Below, piece after piece: positions 13,601 through 13,630 of a DNA stretch of 13,630 nucleotides. The translations under genes and the position numbers were made by a program. This DNA is from Deltaproteobacteria bacterium CG_4_8_14_3_um_filter_43_13. Its GTDB lineage: Bacteria; Desulfobacterota; UBA8473. Below the pieces are notes generated by a model that had not been told where the DNA came from, made no database searches, and saw only the letters and a program-made list of their open reading frames with translations. Each line of letters opens with the position of its first letter. The stretch's first letter is position 1. The stretch spans positions 5,541-19,170 of the forward strand of contig PFIF01000126.1 of NCBI GenBank assembly GCA_002782605.1, in the 5' to 3' direction.

Positions 13601-13630
13601 GATTTTGTTGCCTCTGTCATTGGAACTTCA

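Overview
The window looks like a chromosomal segment of an AT-rich, probably anaerobic Gram-negative-type bacterium. The three-subunit PurS/PurQ/PurL enzyme, a propeptide-type PurF with Fe-S cysteines, a YkuD-type L,D-transpeptidase and the integrase type would fit a Desulfobacterota- or Nitrospirota-like lineage. That placement is an inference from family resemblance; nothing in the sequence fixes the taxon.

Left two thirds, minus strand (about 7975 down to 1): one long nucleotide-biosynthesis cluster, transcribed right to left in the order purB, purS, purQ, purL, purF, pyrE, followed by a broken L,D-transpeptidase gene. A good sigma70-type promoter lies just upstream of purB. PurF makes phosphoribosylamine from PRPP, PurSQL makes FGAM, and PurB acts twice later in the pathway. 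PyrE uses the same PRPP pool for UMP synthesis. purB and purS both start with TTG behind strong Shine-Dalgarno (SD) sequences. Three spacers inside the cluster (purF-pyrE, purL-purQ, purQ-purS) carry 7-bp-periodic repeats arranged as large inverted repeats, so the transcript should fold into hairpins between those genes. An unrelated 8-bp tandem repeat follows pyrE. The L,D-transpeptidase has a TAA codon where its family normally has Lys, ahead of the catalytic Cys, and it also runs off the left edge of the window.

Middle, plus strand (about 8028-9450): a decayed tyrosine recombinase with its own promoter. It is broken by an extra A near its N-terminus and by a TG duplication between its core-binding and catalytic halves. 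A short palindromic dispersed-type repeat sits inside it without breaking the frame. Behind it come a possible 42-residue ORF, two perfect hairpins and a short repetitive stretch.

Right third, plus strand (9455-13600): the most interesting part. A two-gene unit encodes a complete Cdc48/VAT-like double-AAA ATPase and, 6 bp later, an Hsp70-like ATPase with an intact nucleotide-binding domain but an unusual C-terminal half. The tight coupling suggests a dedicated unfoldase/Hsp70 chaperone pair, comparable in logic to ClpB with DnaK but built from a Cdc48-type ATPase. Its substrates and any further partners (J-protein, GrpE, protease) are not visible; the window ends 30 bp after the Hsp70 gene.
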